From contig JAPDOI010001817.1 in assembly GCA_029168955.1 (NCBI GenBank), positions 1 through 64,000 of the forward strand: a DNA stretch of 64,000 bases, read 5' to 3'. Made by a program: the position numbers and the translations under genes. The first letter of the stretch is position 1; the number at the start of each line of letters is the position of its first letter. Positions 45,329 to 56,492 of the stretch are shown piece by piece. This DNA comes from Aplectana chamaeleonis (lineage: Eukaryota; Nematoda; Chromadorea; Rhabditida; Cosmocercidae). Below the pieces are notes generated by a model. The model searched no databases. It was given only the letters and a program-made list of their open reading frames with translations, and was not told the DNA's origin.

Positions 45329-48130
45329 CTAATAGTAACTCAACAACTTCTTCCCTGCAAGGCGTTTGAAATTCAACAGAGCACCAGGAATGGGCAGTGG
45401 AGTGACGCTAAGATTCAACGAAACAAAGGTGGATCCAGCTCTACATGTTAAAGAAGAGGCTCTCGCATTGCTTCTGGGAGCTGAATACGAGATTTTCTGA
45501 GTGCTTCCCTTAGTTTTAGAGCGAACTAGCCTAAAAAATTTTGAGACGTTAGTTTTCATGAGCCCTGATAGAATTTTGAAGACTACGCATGCATCATAGA
45601 GTCGTCGGCGAGAGTATAAGGAATGCAGTTTAAGCTCTCTATTCCTGCCTTCTGCATTGGGTATGCTGTTATAAGGCCCTATGTTAGCTCTGATATATAT
45701 TCTTCGCGTAAAGTTGTTTTGAATTTTTTCCAATAGTAGAACATCTTTACGCTTCTGTGGTGAGAAAACTGATGTTCCGCTTTCTAGAATGGGCCTGACA
45801 TATGTTTTGTAAGCTCTTAACAAAACATTCTTATCTCTGACAGATAAGGCTTTAAAAATGAGGAAAGCTCTGGAAAAAGCTTTGCTGTACAGAAATTTCA
45901 GGTGATCTGAGAAGTCAAGTTTGCTGCTATAGCCGGGTCTTTAACAGAGGATACGAAATTCAGCACATGACCACCGAAATTGTAAGTGCATGGCAATCCA
46001 GATACTCCTGATCTCATGAAAACTGTTTTTTTCCGGAGCCAAGGGCAATTTCCATTCATACGACCAATCAAGAATTTTCTCCAATGCACCTGCAATCATA
46101 TTCTGATCCTCTTCATTATCAACCTTCTTATAAATTTTAATATCATCAGCAAATTGCTTGCACGTTACACCACAACGCTCAAGAAGACCGGGAAGTTCTG
46201 AGGTGTAAACAGCAAACAGAATGGGAGACAATACCCCTCCCTGAGGTACACCACTTTTCACTGACCTGACTGAAAAAATGTTGTGTTTATTTTTACTTGG
46301 AAACTTCTTCTTAAGAGATAATGTTTCAGCCACCAAGGGATGAAATTTGAGCTTAGTCAATTTATACAGCAGTTTGGAGTGATCAACTCGATCAAATGCT
46401 TTCGAAAAATCAAAATACACCACATCACAGCACTTTCTCGAATCCAGATATTCCGTCCAGTCATTCATGCATTCGAGTAGGTTCGTCTCCACTGATTTCC
46501 CAGGGACAAACCCATGTTGGTTCGGTGGAATAATTGAATTTTCTTCAAGATGACTCATTATGTGCTTCTTCAGTCCTTTCTCGAATATTCTACAAAGCTG
46601 CGATGTAATGCTTACAGGTCTATAGTTATCAACCAAGGATGCAGGTTCCTTTTTTAGCAGCGGTGTTACAAATGAATGTTTCCAACGGAGAGGCACTTCA
46701 GAATAACAAATCGATTGGTTGAAAATATATGTTAAAGGACCGGTAATTACATAGGCAATGTTTTTCAAAAAAATGGCCGGTACAAAGTCTGGTGTGATTG
46801 AATGAGTTGGCGGCAATTTAGACAAGAGTTCATACAAGAAAACCTCATCAAACCACGGGAACCCAGCCATTTCATGGCCAATGGAGGGTTCGTAGATTGG
46901 AAAATTATCATCTCTTTCAGTGTAAACATCTTGAAATTTATCAGCCAGTAGGTCCGCCTTATCTTGATCTGCAACTGCAAAAGAATCCCCCTTTCTCAAA
47001 CCCGGAATCCTGCAAGAAGTCGAAAGTTTCTTGTTGATATATTTGAAGAAATCCTTTTCGTCTCCCCTAGCAATTATTTTGGATTCCAAATTTCTGTTGT
47101 ACTTTTGCAGGCAAAAGTCAAAAGCTTGCGTAAAATCTTGGAACCTAGCCCAATCCTCCTCCCGATTCGAACTTCTAGCCAAATTAAATAAGCAGCTCCT
47201 ATGTTCAGCCATGTTTTGAAGATAAGAGGGCAGAAAACACTTGGAAGCCCTTACACGCTTCAAAGGCACAAAAGAATCAATAGTGTGTTGTAGTATGGCT
47301 AGAAACATCTCGTATTTTTCTTGAAAGGAACTTGCTGATTCAAAGGAACTTTGCCAATCCACCGACCAAAGATAGTCACAAATGATTGAATAGTCACACC
47401 CTCTGAAATGCCGGAAAAAGTGATTGCAGGCTCAGAATATGAAGCAGATAATGAGAAACTGAGGCTGATATGGTCATTGGAGCCAACAGGTGGTTTAGAA
47501 ATAACATTTTCACCAGCGCAAGATCATCTGATAAAATCAATTCAAGAATACTGTTGCCTCTTGTGGGATTTTTCACAAACTGATGTAGACCATGGCTCTC
47601 TACCATATCCGCAAACGTACGCGCCAATGACGACATTGGCTTTTTTTATCTTCCCAGTCGACATCGGGATAGTTAAAGTCACATAGAACAACCGCTGAAT
47701 GTTCACAAATAATCAAATCGCTGATAGAGTTTGAAAGTCGCTTGTTCAAGGCTGCAGGGCAGGATGGGGTTCTGTAAACTGCAATGAGTCGTATTTTATG
47801 ACACTTCAAAATTATATCAAGCGCTAAAATCTCAAAACCATCGGGAACACATTCAGACAAAATCTCCGTGAAACCCATATCATTTCTCAGGAAAACAACC
47901 ACGCCTCCACCCTGCCTTCTGATTCTATCACAACGCAGTGCCTGGTAGTTGCTATTGAGATAAGATAACAATGCAGATAGTGAATGAGATGAGTTTAGCC
48001 AAGTTTCAGTGAAGACAAAAACATCACAGCAGTCGCTCAGCACTAAGTCAATGTGACTTGCATTTTTTGTAATTGATCTCACTTTTGAATAAAAACACGT
48101 GATATTTCTATTACTGGAACGCGAAGCCAC
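45329..48130 (-). pseudogene. LINE-d ORF2: endonuclease plus reverse transcriptase, several frameshifts
   Basis: Read from 48130 down. The APE-type endonuclease shows VFTETWL, RRQGGGVVVF, LIAVYRTP and CDFNYPDVDWE (the usual GDFN glycine is Cys). A frameshift near 47630 leads to the ILELILSDD block. The RT is in one long frame, 47362-45941: VDNYRPVSITSQLC, PPNQHGFVPGKS, VVYFDFSKAFD, KSGVPQGGVLSP and CKQFADDIKIY, with FADD instead of YADD. Two more frame changes lead to the C-terminal region ending at 45329 (LRAYKTYVRPILE, then FKRLAGKKLL). All domains are present, but at least three frameshifts disable it. The 3' tail is cut by the family E element ending at 45253. Confidence 0.93.
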
Positions 48131-48135
48131 ATCAC

Positions 48136-48646
48136 CTAGTTGAAAGAATGATGAGGAGTCCTATCACTCGGTTGGAGGTTCAATGAACTTCCTGGGGTGC
48201 ACATGGTAATCGCGCTTTCCGAACTCAGGTGAACCGCTCCACCACCAGCGAGGGAAGGTGAGCTATAGTCCCCTTGGTCAGAACTAGCCTGACGAACCTG
48301 TACAGCTGGAGTTGAGGAGTTAGTATTTCTACGATTCAAACGCTCCTCTCGACGCCGATTCAGCTCCGCTTTAGTCAGGGATTCCCGAAGGAATACTCCT
48401 TTCCCGAAGGAGAACCATAACCGAGAAGCTCTCTTTACCGCAAGTTTTGGAAGCGAGTACAAGGGAGTACAACTTTCAATAATCTACGTGTGCTAGAGTC
48501 GGGATCGCCTAACCTATACACAGAAACTGGAGAGCACTCTATATTGAGATGAGATAGAACATTCATAACGCTACTCCAGTCATACGTGAGCCTTGAAGAA
48601 ATCTCAGGATGTTTTGATTCGGGTATGCCACTGATGATAACAGATC
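48136..48646 (-). pseudogene. LINE-d ORF1, second part
   Basis: From 48646 the minus strand reads RSVIISGIPES and then VYRLGDPDS and LLKVVLPC, the RRM-like block also seen in LINE-c ORF1. A frame change near 48450 leads into a basic stretch (LTKAELNRRREERLNRRN) and a Ser/Thr-rich tail ending at 48136, six bases before ORF2. The first part of ORF1 lies beyond MITE A4 at 49193-49500. Confidence 0.8.
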
Positions 48647-49192
48647 TTAAAGGCAGTGGTCGCGCTCAAATATGCTCGTCTTCTTTTCCTCTCTAAACCC
48701 TTTTCTGGGTATAGAGTAGTAGAACCTATAAGAAAAAATCGCGAAAAAAATAGCTGTTCTGAGCCAAATTCGAAGCCTGAACTTTTTTGTCTTTTGATGG
48801 TGGACGAGTCCACCCACATCATCGGCATCGATGATCTCTAACATCGAGAACATCAGCTGGCTTGAAATTGAATTTCAATCAATGAACTTTCGGATTTAGG
48901 TACACATCTAGTCAAAAACATTGAATGGAGTGCTTTCTTTCATTGTTCAACGGTTTTATTAGGTAAATTTGCACTTATTTCTTCCTCTGAGTGTCGATGA
49001 TTTTTGAATCCTTGGCATGAGACTGTGATCTTTCTGTGCACGTGTGCACGAACTGGAAATTTAGGGTCTTAATAACTCTAATTCTAGCCCGTTTTTCACC
49101 GCGCTACCTTCATAGTTTTTGAGCTGTTTTATATCTAAGCAGATTTTTGTAGTTTTTTCGATAGCGTTTTCCATCATGAACACTGCCTTTAA
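48647..49192 (-). mobile_element. TTAA MITE, family A, copy 4, inserted in LINE-d ORF1
   Basis: Reverse orientation, bounded by TTAA (48647-48650 and 49189-49192). Removing it with one TTAA joins HECER and RSVIISG as HECERLRSVIISG in frame. That is direct evidence that TTAA is the target duplication and that the MITE arrived after the LINE. Confidence 0.95.
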
Positions 49193-49502
49193 TCTTTCAC
49201 ACTCATGAAAATCATTATTCTGAGAGGAAGTGATGTTTGTGGTTGAACTCGGTTCAAGAGGTGAATCATCGGCATTGATTAGTGAGTTAAGGGGAATGCC
49301 CAGCCGCTGACGGAGCAGAGCGTTCTCCTCACGAAGGCTATCTCTCTCACGACGAATCATGACAAGTTCGTTCGTGAGCACATTGAATGCGTTCTTGATG
49401 CAGTCTGGCACTGTTGTCAACGAGTTGACTTCTTGAATAGCAGCATCCAAACATGAGATACCATTTGACGAATGCAGTTGCGTTGACGGAATGGACATAT
49501 GG
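49193..49502 (-). pseudogene. LINE-d ORF1, first part (coiled coil)
   Basis: The minus strand from the ATG at about 49500 encodes MSIPSTQLHSSNG, then LTNELVMIRRERDSLREENA followed by LLRQRLG, a coiled coil with heptad leucines, then a Ser/Thr/Asn-rich linker ending HECER at MITE A4. A coiled coil before an RRM-like domain is the usual ORF1 layout for multimerising RNA-binding LINE proteins. MITE D2 sits directly in front of the start. Confidence 0.8.
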
Positions 49503-49508
49503 GTCCCC

Positions 49509-49952
49509 TTAAAGGCAGTGTCCACGATGAATGTCGTCCTAGGTTTTTGGCCGAAAATCGAAAATTCAGGGTCTCATTTCAGCCCTGGGGTTTGAATAAC
49601 GGACGCAAACGAGCCCGAAAGAGCTCCATACGGCTCCGGAGTCCGCTCGCGCTAGCTTTTCCGCTCGCGGTCGAGTTTTCCGAGGAACAGTTTGGTCCGC
49701 TTCTACATTAGCATTGGAGCGCGAGCGCGGCTGGGTTTTAGCATTTGAGCGCATTTGCACGCTGTCTACTTCAGGTCCATGCCCGCGCACCTGATCCACC
49801 GTTGAAATGTGGCTTTCAAAAAGAAGAGCTGATTTTGGATGTTTCGCAGCATTTTTCGTGATTCTTTCTTCCCTGATGAAACAGTCAGACTCTAAACCTT
49901 CGTTTTCTAGTGGAAACCCAAAAACGATTTTTATCGTGGACACTGCCTTTAA
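49509..49952. mobile_element. TTAA MITE, family D, copy 2
   Basis: TTAAAGGCAGTGTCCACGAT to TATCGTGGACACTGCCTTTAA, 444 bp. It contains GC-rich CTCGCGCTAGC and GCGCGAGCGCGGC patches and is the reverse-oriented close relative of D3 at 57358-57803. It interrupts the LINE-d 5' UTR. Confidence 0.92.
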
Positions 49953-50599
49953 CATGTGAGCGCAGTGGTGAGTTCATCATTAATGTTAGGTAGAAGTGGT
50001 CCAATAGACCTGGTGAGACGACCGAATAAGCAAGCGCAAAAACTGATCACGGGTCGTTCGTGATCGACGCAGATTGTTAATAAGTTCCAAGAAATCCACA
50101 CACTAAAGTCGGAAGTCGTTCACCTGTCAAGGTGGCAAGAGCCGATAAGTCCTGTTGAAGATACCCTTTTGCCACGAAGGGAAACGCAGGTCTTCTTGTC
50201 TTCTTGATACAGTCGTAGACCTCCTCGCTGGTTGTAGACCTCACTGCTGACGAGGCTATCCAGGAATGGCAAGAGACGAATCGGGGAGAGCAGCTTCCAC
50301 CGAACTTGCACGGTCAACGCATGAAGTATCATGTCATAAAAAGGCATTAAACATACCAAAAACATCAAAATTAACCCGCTAACGGATGATTGCTGTTGTG
50401 CCTTCATAGTTCTATCACTTCAAGTTTGTTGAGCTCCGCAGACTTTGGGTTCGTCTGCTCCCCAGACTCTTTCTCTCGTTTTTCTCTGGTGGGGTTAGTG
50501 TTTTTCCTTACGATCACAGACACATCTCACCTCACCAGATTTTTTCTCGGAATTAAAGTCTGGCGAGCTCCCAGACTTTTGATAGGGGGGGAATAACTG
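49953..50599. other. Probable LINE-d 5' untranslated region and unassigned DNA
   Basis: No gene. The part next to MITE D2 should be LINE-d 5' UTR, since the TTAA join is continuous. At about 50375-50405 the words ACCCGCTAACGGATGATTGCTG match the leader of the SINE family, so a SINE fragment is present. Confidence 0.4.
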
Positions 50600-51064
50600 C
50601 AGGCCTTCACTTTATTCATTCATGTTTATTGATGATAGGCACGTGTGCACTGATGTCATGACGATAGGAGATGATAGGTTTACGATTGTGACGTCGCAGA
50701 TAGTCGAGGTCTATGGGAAGTTCGCAGTGGTTGGCGAGTGATTTCTGAAATTTAGCTGTTTAGCTGTTTGATTGCTTGAAACTCTAAAGGGTTGGCTGGA
50801 GAATGCATTCGAGGGGTAGGCTATACCAAACTGGTCATGATCGATACGAGAATGATCTGCGGCATTTAGCACTCTTCGGTGTTCGTTTCGGGCGGAGTCG
50901 GCGCGAATGTCCGCGAGTTGATCTGTTTACCCGATCGAAGATTTCTTCAACTGGAAAGCCGTCGAGCCCTTCAATATTGCGTAAATCATCACCATATCGC
51001 TTACACATCGTCGGATTTCAAGGGTCTGTAGATGCGCTTTTCAGAGAAAGGAGGAGTCGCTTAG
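50600..51064 (-). pseudogene. LINE-e RT protein, C-terminal part
   Basis: On the minus strand this reads, with stops, through GFPVEEIFDRVNRSTRGH and CRRSFSYRS to PVWYSLPLE and PTL, the typical C-terminal VWNSLP-type end of CR1/jockey RT proteins. Joined through TTAA across MITE C4 it continues KVKRRLTKRLLLSLKS in frame. Confidence 0.75.
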
Positions 51065-51548
51065 TTAAAGGCAGTGTTCACGATAATCTTCGATTTTGAG
51101 ATTAATAGCTAAATCGATTGTTTGGCCCCCGGGTAATACTAAAAGGACGAAGAAATCGAGAGAAACGCCCTAGAAAGGCACCAAATCCTTTACTCTCACC
51201 CCACCTTTTTACTCTCACTGGAACTGTTCGTTGTGACATTGAAACTTTTGTGGACCCAGCACTTGCGATTCTCCACTCTCTACTGGGAACTGTTCGTTGT
51301 GACATTGAAACTTTTGTGGACCCAGCACTTGCGATTCTCTACTCTCTTCTGCTCTGTCGTTTCCTTCGGACCTAACTAATACTGTTTTGACTAAAATATT
51401 CTTGCATTTTTGATTAGCCCCATTTTTTGCTTATGACAACTACCGTGAACATGTTCATACAGTAGTGCAGGCCAGAGAATAGTGTCACTGAAAGAAGACA
51501 TTTCAGGGCGTTTCAAGCCGTTCCTTCGTAGTTTTGGTAACACTTTAA
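51065..51548 (-). mobile_element. TTAA MITE, family C, copy 4, in LINE-e
   Basis: The left end TTAAAGGCAGTGTTCACGAT is intact. The right end has lost about 50 bp of the terminal repeat, so that AAGTGTTACC runs straight into TTAA. It includes a 66-bp tandem duplication (51221-51286 and 51287-51352, GAACTGTTCGTTGTGACATT). TTAA lies on both sides. Confidence 0.85.
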
Positions 51549-51698
51549 TCGACGTTTAACCTTCTTGATAAAATTCACTTCTTCAACAGTGGACGGGTAA
51601 TAGATGCAGATGACGTAATCCAGAGTAGGTGGCACGTATATAGTGAACGCTACTGTGAGAATGTGAACATCGTTCACATGGAAAAAGCGTGAGATAAC
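51549..51698 (-). pseudogene. LINE-e RT protein, middle piece
   Basis: The minus strand reads VISRFFHVNDVHILTVAFTI then YVPPTLDYV and FIKKVKRRL, corresponding to the AF.TYVRP..EY...W block after the RT catalytic domain. It is flanked by MITE M1 and MITE C4 at TTAA-derived sites. Confidence 0.78.
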
Positions 51699-52090
51699 TT
51701 GAAGGCAGTGTTCACAAAGAAAAGGTTGCATGTTTTTTGGCTAAAACGTAAACTTCGGGTCCCTCTAAGAAGATTAAGAACGGAAGTGCGACAAAAAACG
51801 GCCGGTAAGTGGGTGAAAATCTCGTGGGCCAGCCAACCCATTGGGCCACTCCGTCCACGTCCTATAACAGTTGCCATGAATTCGTGGTTAGATGAGCGAT
51901 GGTTTCCGATCAAAAGCCCAGTTCTTCCCTTCATTCTCAACTTCTCTCTTTACTCAGGTCAGCTCGCACTCATCGGCTGCAAAAAACGGTAGTTACAAGC
52001 CCCGAACAACTCGTCCACAACACTTTCCTTGCTGAATTTCGAGGGGTCATAACTCCGTTTCCAGGGAGTCTTGTACCAGTTCGTCCAATA

Positions 52091-52936
52091 ATTCTTGTCC
52101 GAAATTTTTTAAAATTCTATAATTTTCCTTAGAAGTGTTATAATATCAGGCAAGTGTAAGAACCTTCTAGAAGATTCTCCAAAGTTCTACGCTAGGGGTA
52201 TATAAGGCGCAGTCGCCGCGTCTAGCTACCAGTACAAGCTAAAATGGACCAAGGTCGGATTCGTACGTTCGTGTACTACGAGTGGCTGCTGGGCAACGAC
52301 ACGGGCACCGCGGTCGCCAACATATGCAGAGCGTGCAAGAAGGGTGCAGTGTCCCAACGCACAGTCAGCCGCTGGTTCAATTGTTTCGAGAGCGGCGACA
52401 CGAGCCTCGAGGACAGGGAGCACAGCGGGAGGCCTTCTACGGACACCAAGGGCATGCTGTACTTCGAGCTGCTCCCGCAAGGCAGGACGGTCACCGCCTC
52501 CATATACACCGATCAACTCGAGAAACTAGCCGCCGCCATCCGAGAAAAGCGTCCCCGACGGGCCTCGGTCCACCTGCTGCACGACAACGCGCACCCCCAC
52601 GTGGCGAAGGAGACCCAGCAGAAGTTGGCGACGCTCGGCTGGGAGACGGTTGCCCATCCGCCGTATTTCCCGGACCTCGCCCCCTCCGAATACCACTTGT
52701 TTCGCCCGCTGAAGCACCATTTGGCCGAAAAAAAATCACCAACTACGACAACCTCAAATCCGACATCGCGGATTTCTTCGAGTCGCAGCCCCCGGAGTTC
52801 TGGGCGAAGGGCATCGGCGACCTGCCCAATCGATGAGCCACTGTTGTGGATAACTGTGGTGATTAAATTGTTGATTAGACTTGTTTTTCAATAAAGTTGA
52901 AAAAAATTAAAAATGGTGAAATTTTCGGACAAGAAT
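52091..52936 (+). mobile_element. Mariner element, internally deleted
   Basis: Terminal inverted repeats ATTCTTGTCCGAAATTTT and, at the other end, AAATTTTCGGACAAGAAT. It is flanked by TA at 52089-52090 and 52937-52938. It is 846 bp against the roughly 1.3 kb usual for mariners, the difference being a deletion inside the transposase gene. The coding part is clearly more GC-rich than the surrounding DNA. Confidence 0.93.
52244..52855 (+). pseudogene. Mariner transposase, deleted and frameshifted
   Basis: The N-terminal helix-turn-helix region (MDQGRIRTFVYYEWLLG, then VSQRTVSRWFNCFESGD, LEDREHSGRPS) is joined directly to the late catalytic part (GMLYFELLPQGRTV, HDNAHPHVA, YFPDLAPSEYHLF). Roughly 100 residues with the first catalytic aspartate are missing. 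The second aspartate (HDN) is present. At the third position, 34 residues later, the usual Asp is Glu (PSEYH). A one-base slip in the run of A at about 52728-52735 shifts frame before ITNYDNLKSDIADFF, and a TGA replaces the usual Trp near the end. It cannot be active. Confidence 0.93.
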
Positions 52937-53047
52937 TATTAGACAACCTGGTACTATTCCAGGGACATCATTGGAATCAGCATGGGACTGTTTTCAAGAT
53001 AGGCGGAAAAACAGAAAAACGACTTTTATCGTGAACACTGCCTTCAA

Positions 53048-54300
53048 GCGATCCTCGATGATTTTTGAACAATTATCGCAATGTGTGCAGTGAAGGTCGA
53101 ATCGCAGGAGATCCAAACGCCGAGGTCGTGGGTAAGTTGCGACGCAGGGAGGACTGTTCCTGATACTTCACACTGATGCTGCCGGTTGTTCCTTAAGAAG
53201 TACATGACAAAGCACTTTTCGGTTACTAGGGGCATTTCCCATAGTTGAGACCATTCAGAGAGAGCCTCGATCGCATTGCAGAAGGGGGTAACTGATATTA
53301 GCGCTGTAGCTGGCCTAGACTTTGGCTTCATCAGCAAACGTTTTGCATTTCCCGTTTAGGACATCGGGTAGGTCGTTTACGTGTAGCAGAAATAGAATGA
53401 ATGCGAGAACAGTGCCTTGAAGTAGCAGTGACGACGTTTCGTAGGAAATATGAGGAAAGTTGTCTGGGGATCTGGAGAGCTTTGCTGGTAAGGCTTCGAT
53501 GTGCCGTTCAACATTATGGGGTAAAAGTCAATGTTCGGCATCATGGTATTGGTTCGATGTGAGACAGTGACATCATTTTCGTCATCCATGGTGAACACAG
53601 ACTGGTAGTGCTCCGAAAATATATTGTACTTTTGTTCGTCCTCTATTCGCAGGAGTCCATTTTAGTCAATGAGTGGTGAGACGGATTGTTTGTGATCCAT
53701 GAGACGATTGACGAAGGCAAAAAATTATTTTTTAGCGCCTGATTGTGGCAGATCGCGCTCGAGTTAAAGCTCATGATCTGACGCTGCTATGCGACATCGT
53801 CGGAGTTGGTCTTTGTGAGCTGCACTTTTCCTCTCGCGACGCCATAGACGAGCTTTCTCTGCCGAAAGTCGACGAATGTGAGCTGGGTGACATTTTCGCC
53901 TTGGATTCTGCAGAGGGGTGCAGTGGTTGATAACAGATTGTATAGCTGGTGTAAATTTTTCGTAACAGGAGTCTACGTCATCGTCGTCATTGAAAAGATC
54001 CATCCAGTTGGTATTGGCGAGTATAAGGGTGGCTTGAGAATAATCACATCTGTGGAAGTTATGAGTGGATTTCGCCATCCGGATTCGAGTTGTGGTCAAG
54101 TTGAGGTCAATGTACACGACAGAGTGGTCACTGAATTTGTAGGATGTTTTCACACACTGGATCAGGGCATCTGGGTGGGAGAAACCAAGGTCGAGAACAT
54201 GATTGTTGCAGGCTGCTGACTGGACGTGTTGTTTTGAGCCGTTTAGGGAGCAGGAGTTGAGTACACTTTGACACAATGTGTCCAGCGTTGAAGTCGCCGA
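53048..54300 (-). pseudogene. LINE-e: endonuclease end, linker and RT remnants
   Basis: From 54298 down: LGDFNAGHI (endonuclease motif), a frame change, LDLGFSHPDALIQ, FSDHSVVYIDL, then a basic linker (RRRERKSAAHKD). A decayed stretch follows in which the central RT blocks are missing or unrecognisable. Next come ALSEWSQLWEMPLVTEKC and LTHDLGVWISCDSTF from the region after the catalytic motif. The copy is cut by SINE copy 5 at its 5' side and by MITE M1 at 53047. It continues at 51549-51698 and 50600-51064. Confidence 0.8.
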
Positions 54301-54302
54301 GT

Positions 54303-54455
54303 CCAGTTCATGTGTGAATAGCTTAGGAATGCAGAACGGGGGGTCGGTGGTGTAAATATTAACACTCTCGCCCGGAAAGCGTGCAATACAGGTTCAAGTC
54401 CTGCTTGAAATCTGAGTTTCGCCTCTAACTCAGCTACATTGTCATCCACTTCTGT
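54303..54455 (+). mobile_element. tRNA-derived SINE, copy 5, in LINE-e
   Basis: GTGAATAGCTTAGGAATGCA leader, GTCGGTGGTGTAAAT, CTCGCCCGGAAAGCGTG and a B-box-like GGTTCAAGTCC at about 54391-54401. It interrupts the LINE-e endonuclease just after GDFN. Confidence 0.72.
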
Positions 54456-54722
54456 GCCAAACCGGGGTGGTAGTAATTCGATATTTTCAAAGAGAGATGC
54501 TCTAAGAGAAATCCTTGTGAGTTTTTATTGCGGCGTTCATTAGTTTGGTTAAAAGGGGTAAATGCGTAGTCAATATTTTTGTTCTGTTATGTAGCACTAT
54601 CACGCCGGTCTATACTTGGTCCAGTGACATATGTTATGTTCTGTGTGTACCGCACCATGGCAGGTAGTGGGTTCAGACCTATCCTGAAGTTTGTCACGGT
54701 TTTTCCTCATCTTATTTTGAAA

Positions 54723-55137
54723 TGTACTATTAATAAGTATTGTAGGTTCTATTGTGCCGCATCACTGCTATTGTAGATCTAAATACTTTCCTAGTCTCCT
54801 CTACTAGTGCTAATGTTTGTTAACATTCGTATTTTGGCGGTTACCCGTGCTATTTCTACATTTAATTTCCTCCTAGCCTATTTCTGTTCGTTCATTTCGT
54901 TAGCTGTTGTTTCGTCGACCAATCGGCGCAGAGGCAGGGACGCGAGGAAATTACTCTCGCCTCCCTCGCCACCCTATGCCTTTCGATGTACTATCTCGTC
55001 GCAGCGCATAGTGCTATCAGTTGACCCCGCCCTCTGCCCTTTTAAGGCGAGGCATTTCGTTGTACGGATTCATTGTCATATCTGATTGGTTTGAAGAAAT
55101 GACTCTCCCAATAAACATCTAAAACCACCAGTCGATT
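54723..55137 (+). repeat. 5' LTR of retroelement
   Basis: About 415 bp that recur at 57073-57895 once the later insertions there are removed. Shared words run from AAGTATT and GGTTCTATTGTGC through GTGCTAATGTTTGTTAACAT to AATAAACATCTAAAACCACC and AGTCGA. It carries the unoccupied TTAA (CCCTTTTAAGGCGAGGC) that holds MITE D3 in the other LTR. AATAAA at 55111 is a likely polyadenylation signal. Confidence 0.85.
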
Positions 55138-55559
55138 TGGGGGTCGATGGAGGCCGAAGAAGAGGACCAGCCATCCACCCTTAGGCCGCTTTCATACGGC
55201 TATGGCGTGTAGTCCTGCTTCTGTTAAGGGAACAGAGTAACCTCTCCTTCACTATGTACTGCTGCACGCTGTGGTGTTGGAGATACATACATGTATCTCT
55301 AGCCGGTGTGTTGTGCGTGCGTGTCGATCGATCTCTGCGAAGAGGTGGCGATACTTTGCCGTGGCCTTGGCCACGTTCCGGAACTCGACTACGTATTGAT
55401 TGAGGCTGTGTCTCGTGGCCGAAGTCTAACCTGAAAGAGGGTTCGCGTCTGCAAGAACCGATGTCTAACAGCAGTAAAGCTGAGGAAAACTACATCGGAA
55501 TGAGTAGCTCTACGGCTGTCCAGCCCGCCATGTTCCAGTAACTATCCGCCATTTAGGCG

Positions 55560-56492
55560 ATGAACCACCTTCAAGAGAAGGTCGGCAACATATTGAATCA
55601 GTGCACGGAACTGGTGAGACAGTGCAGCACAGCATTGGAAGAAAGCATCACAATCATGAATGGTGTCCCTGAGAATGTTTTGAAAGAACTCCAGAAGAGC
55701 CGAGCCCGTGGAAAAACGCTGGATAAAGAGTTTGTGCAACAAGTCATCGAAACGAGGAGGCCAAACACGTACTAGTCCCGCTAAACCAGAGACAGCTAAC
55801 GGTTCTGTAGCTTCGTAGTCAAGTGGAGAACCAAAGAAGGAATTGAAGTGCTACAATTTTGGCAAGGCTGGCCACTTTGCACAACATTGTAGATCTTCTA
55901 GGAGGACAGACGAATTTGGAGATGTTAATCACGAAGTTGCTTCCATTTCAGAGACAGCGAATAAGTCCACCGTTACAGTGAATAAGTGGATAAGTGGAGC
56001 TGTGGGCTCACAAACCCAGCAGAACGAATTGGTAGGAAAGCAGACGGTGTCATCCGTTTGGCTACTCGGGGTTTCGAGGGAAGCCTGACTCGACACGGGA
56101 TCCCAAGTGAGCATCATCCCTCTGGAGATGCTAGAAAGTGCTCGGAAGTCTGGATATGATCTAGATGGAGACGTTGAGGAAATCCCAGTGGAGAGGTGTG
56201 CCTCCGTCCACAATTCTTTAGGTGATCCTATGGTCTTCAAAGAAGCAGTTAGGCTCATCATAAAAGTGGAACACGGCAGAAAACGTAGGATCGCCTTCTT
56301 CGAGACGAAAGAAGGCGACGGAATGCTAGTTCTCGGATCCAACGCTCTTAGCAAGTTCGGATTCAACCTGAAAGGGTTGGCGAGAGCGTCGCACTCTCCC
56401 CACAGAGGTGAAACCGTTGGTGCAAATGAGAACAAGCGTAAGCGGGAAACACAACGAAAACATCAATTGTGCGGTGTCCTGGCGCAAAAGTG
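55560..56492 (+). pseudogene. Gag-like protein with zinc knuckle and DTG protease, interrupted
   Basis: A helical N-terminal part (55560-55775) rich in Glu and Leu is followed, after a stop, by a zinc-knuckle-like KCYNFGKAGHFAQHC at about 55846-55890, in which the second expected Cys is Phe. Further on, LDTGSQVSIIP at about 56090-56120 is the aspartic protease active site, directly preceded by a TGA stop. ILVLGS-like MLVLGSNAL near 56326 fits the later protease strand. The stops and the lost cysteine argue for decay; the TGA before the protease could once have been a readthrough point. Confidence 0.75.

Larger units (their letters stand above)
51699..53047. mobile_element. TTAA MITE M1 containing a mariner
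   Basis: Ends TTGAAGGCAGTGTTCACAAA and ATCGTGAACACTGCCTTCAA. The outer sites TTGA and TCAA each differ from TTAA by one base, consistent with an old duplication. The interior is family D/E-like (GGCCAGCCAACCC, ACAACTCGTCCACAACACTT) and is interrupted at a TA by a mariner copy. The host is LINE-e. Confidence 0.82.

Noticed and set aside
52282..52836. 184-codon frame overlapping the mariner transposase
   Set aside because: Mostly an out-of-frame reading of the GC-rich transposase; only its last ~35 codons represent real transposase sequence after the frameshift.
55136..55155. Firm primer-binding site assignment
   Set aside because: The sequence after the 5' LTR does not clearly match the 3' end of a tRNA that I can name, so it is mentioned only as possible.
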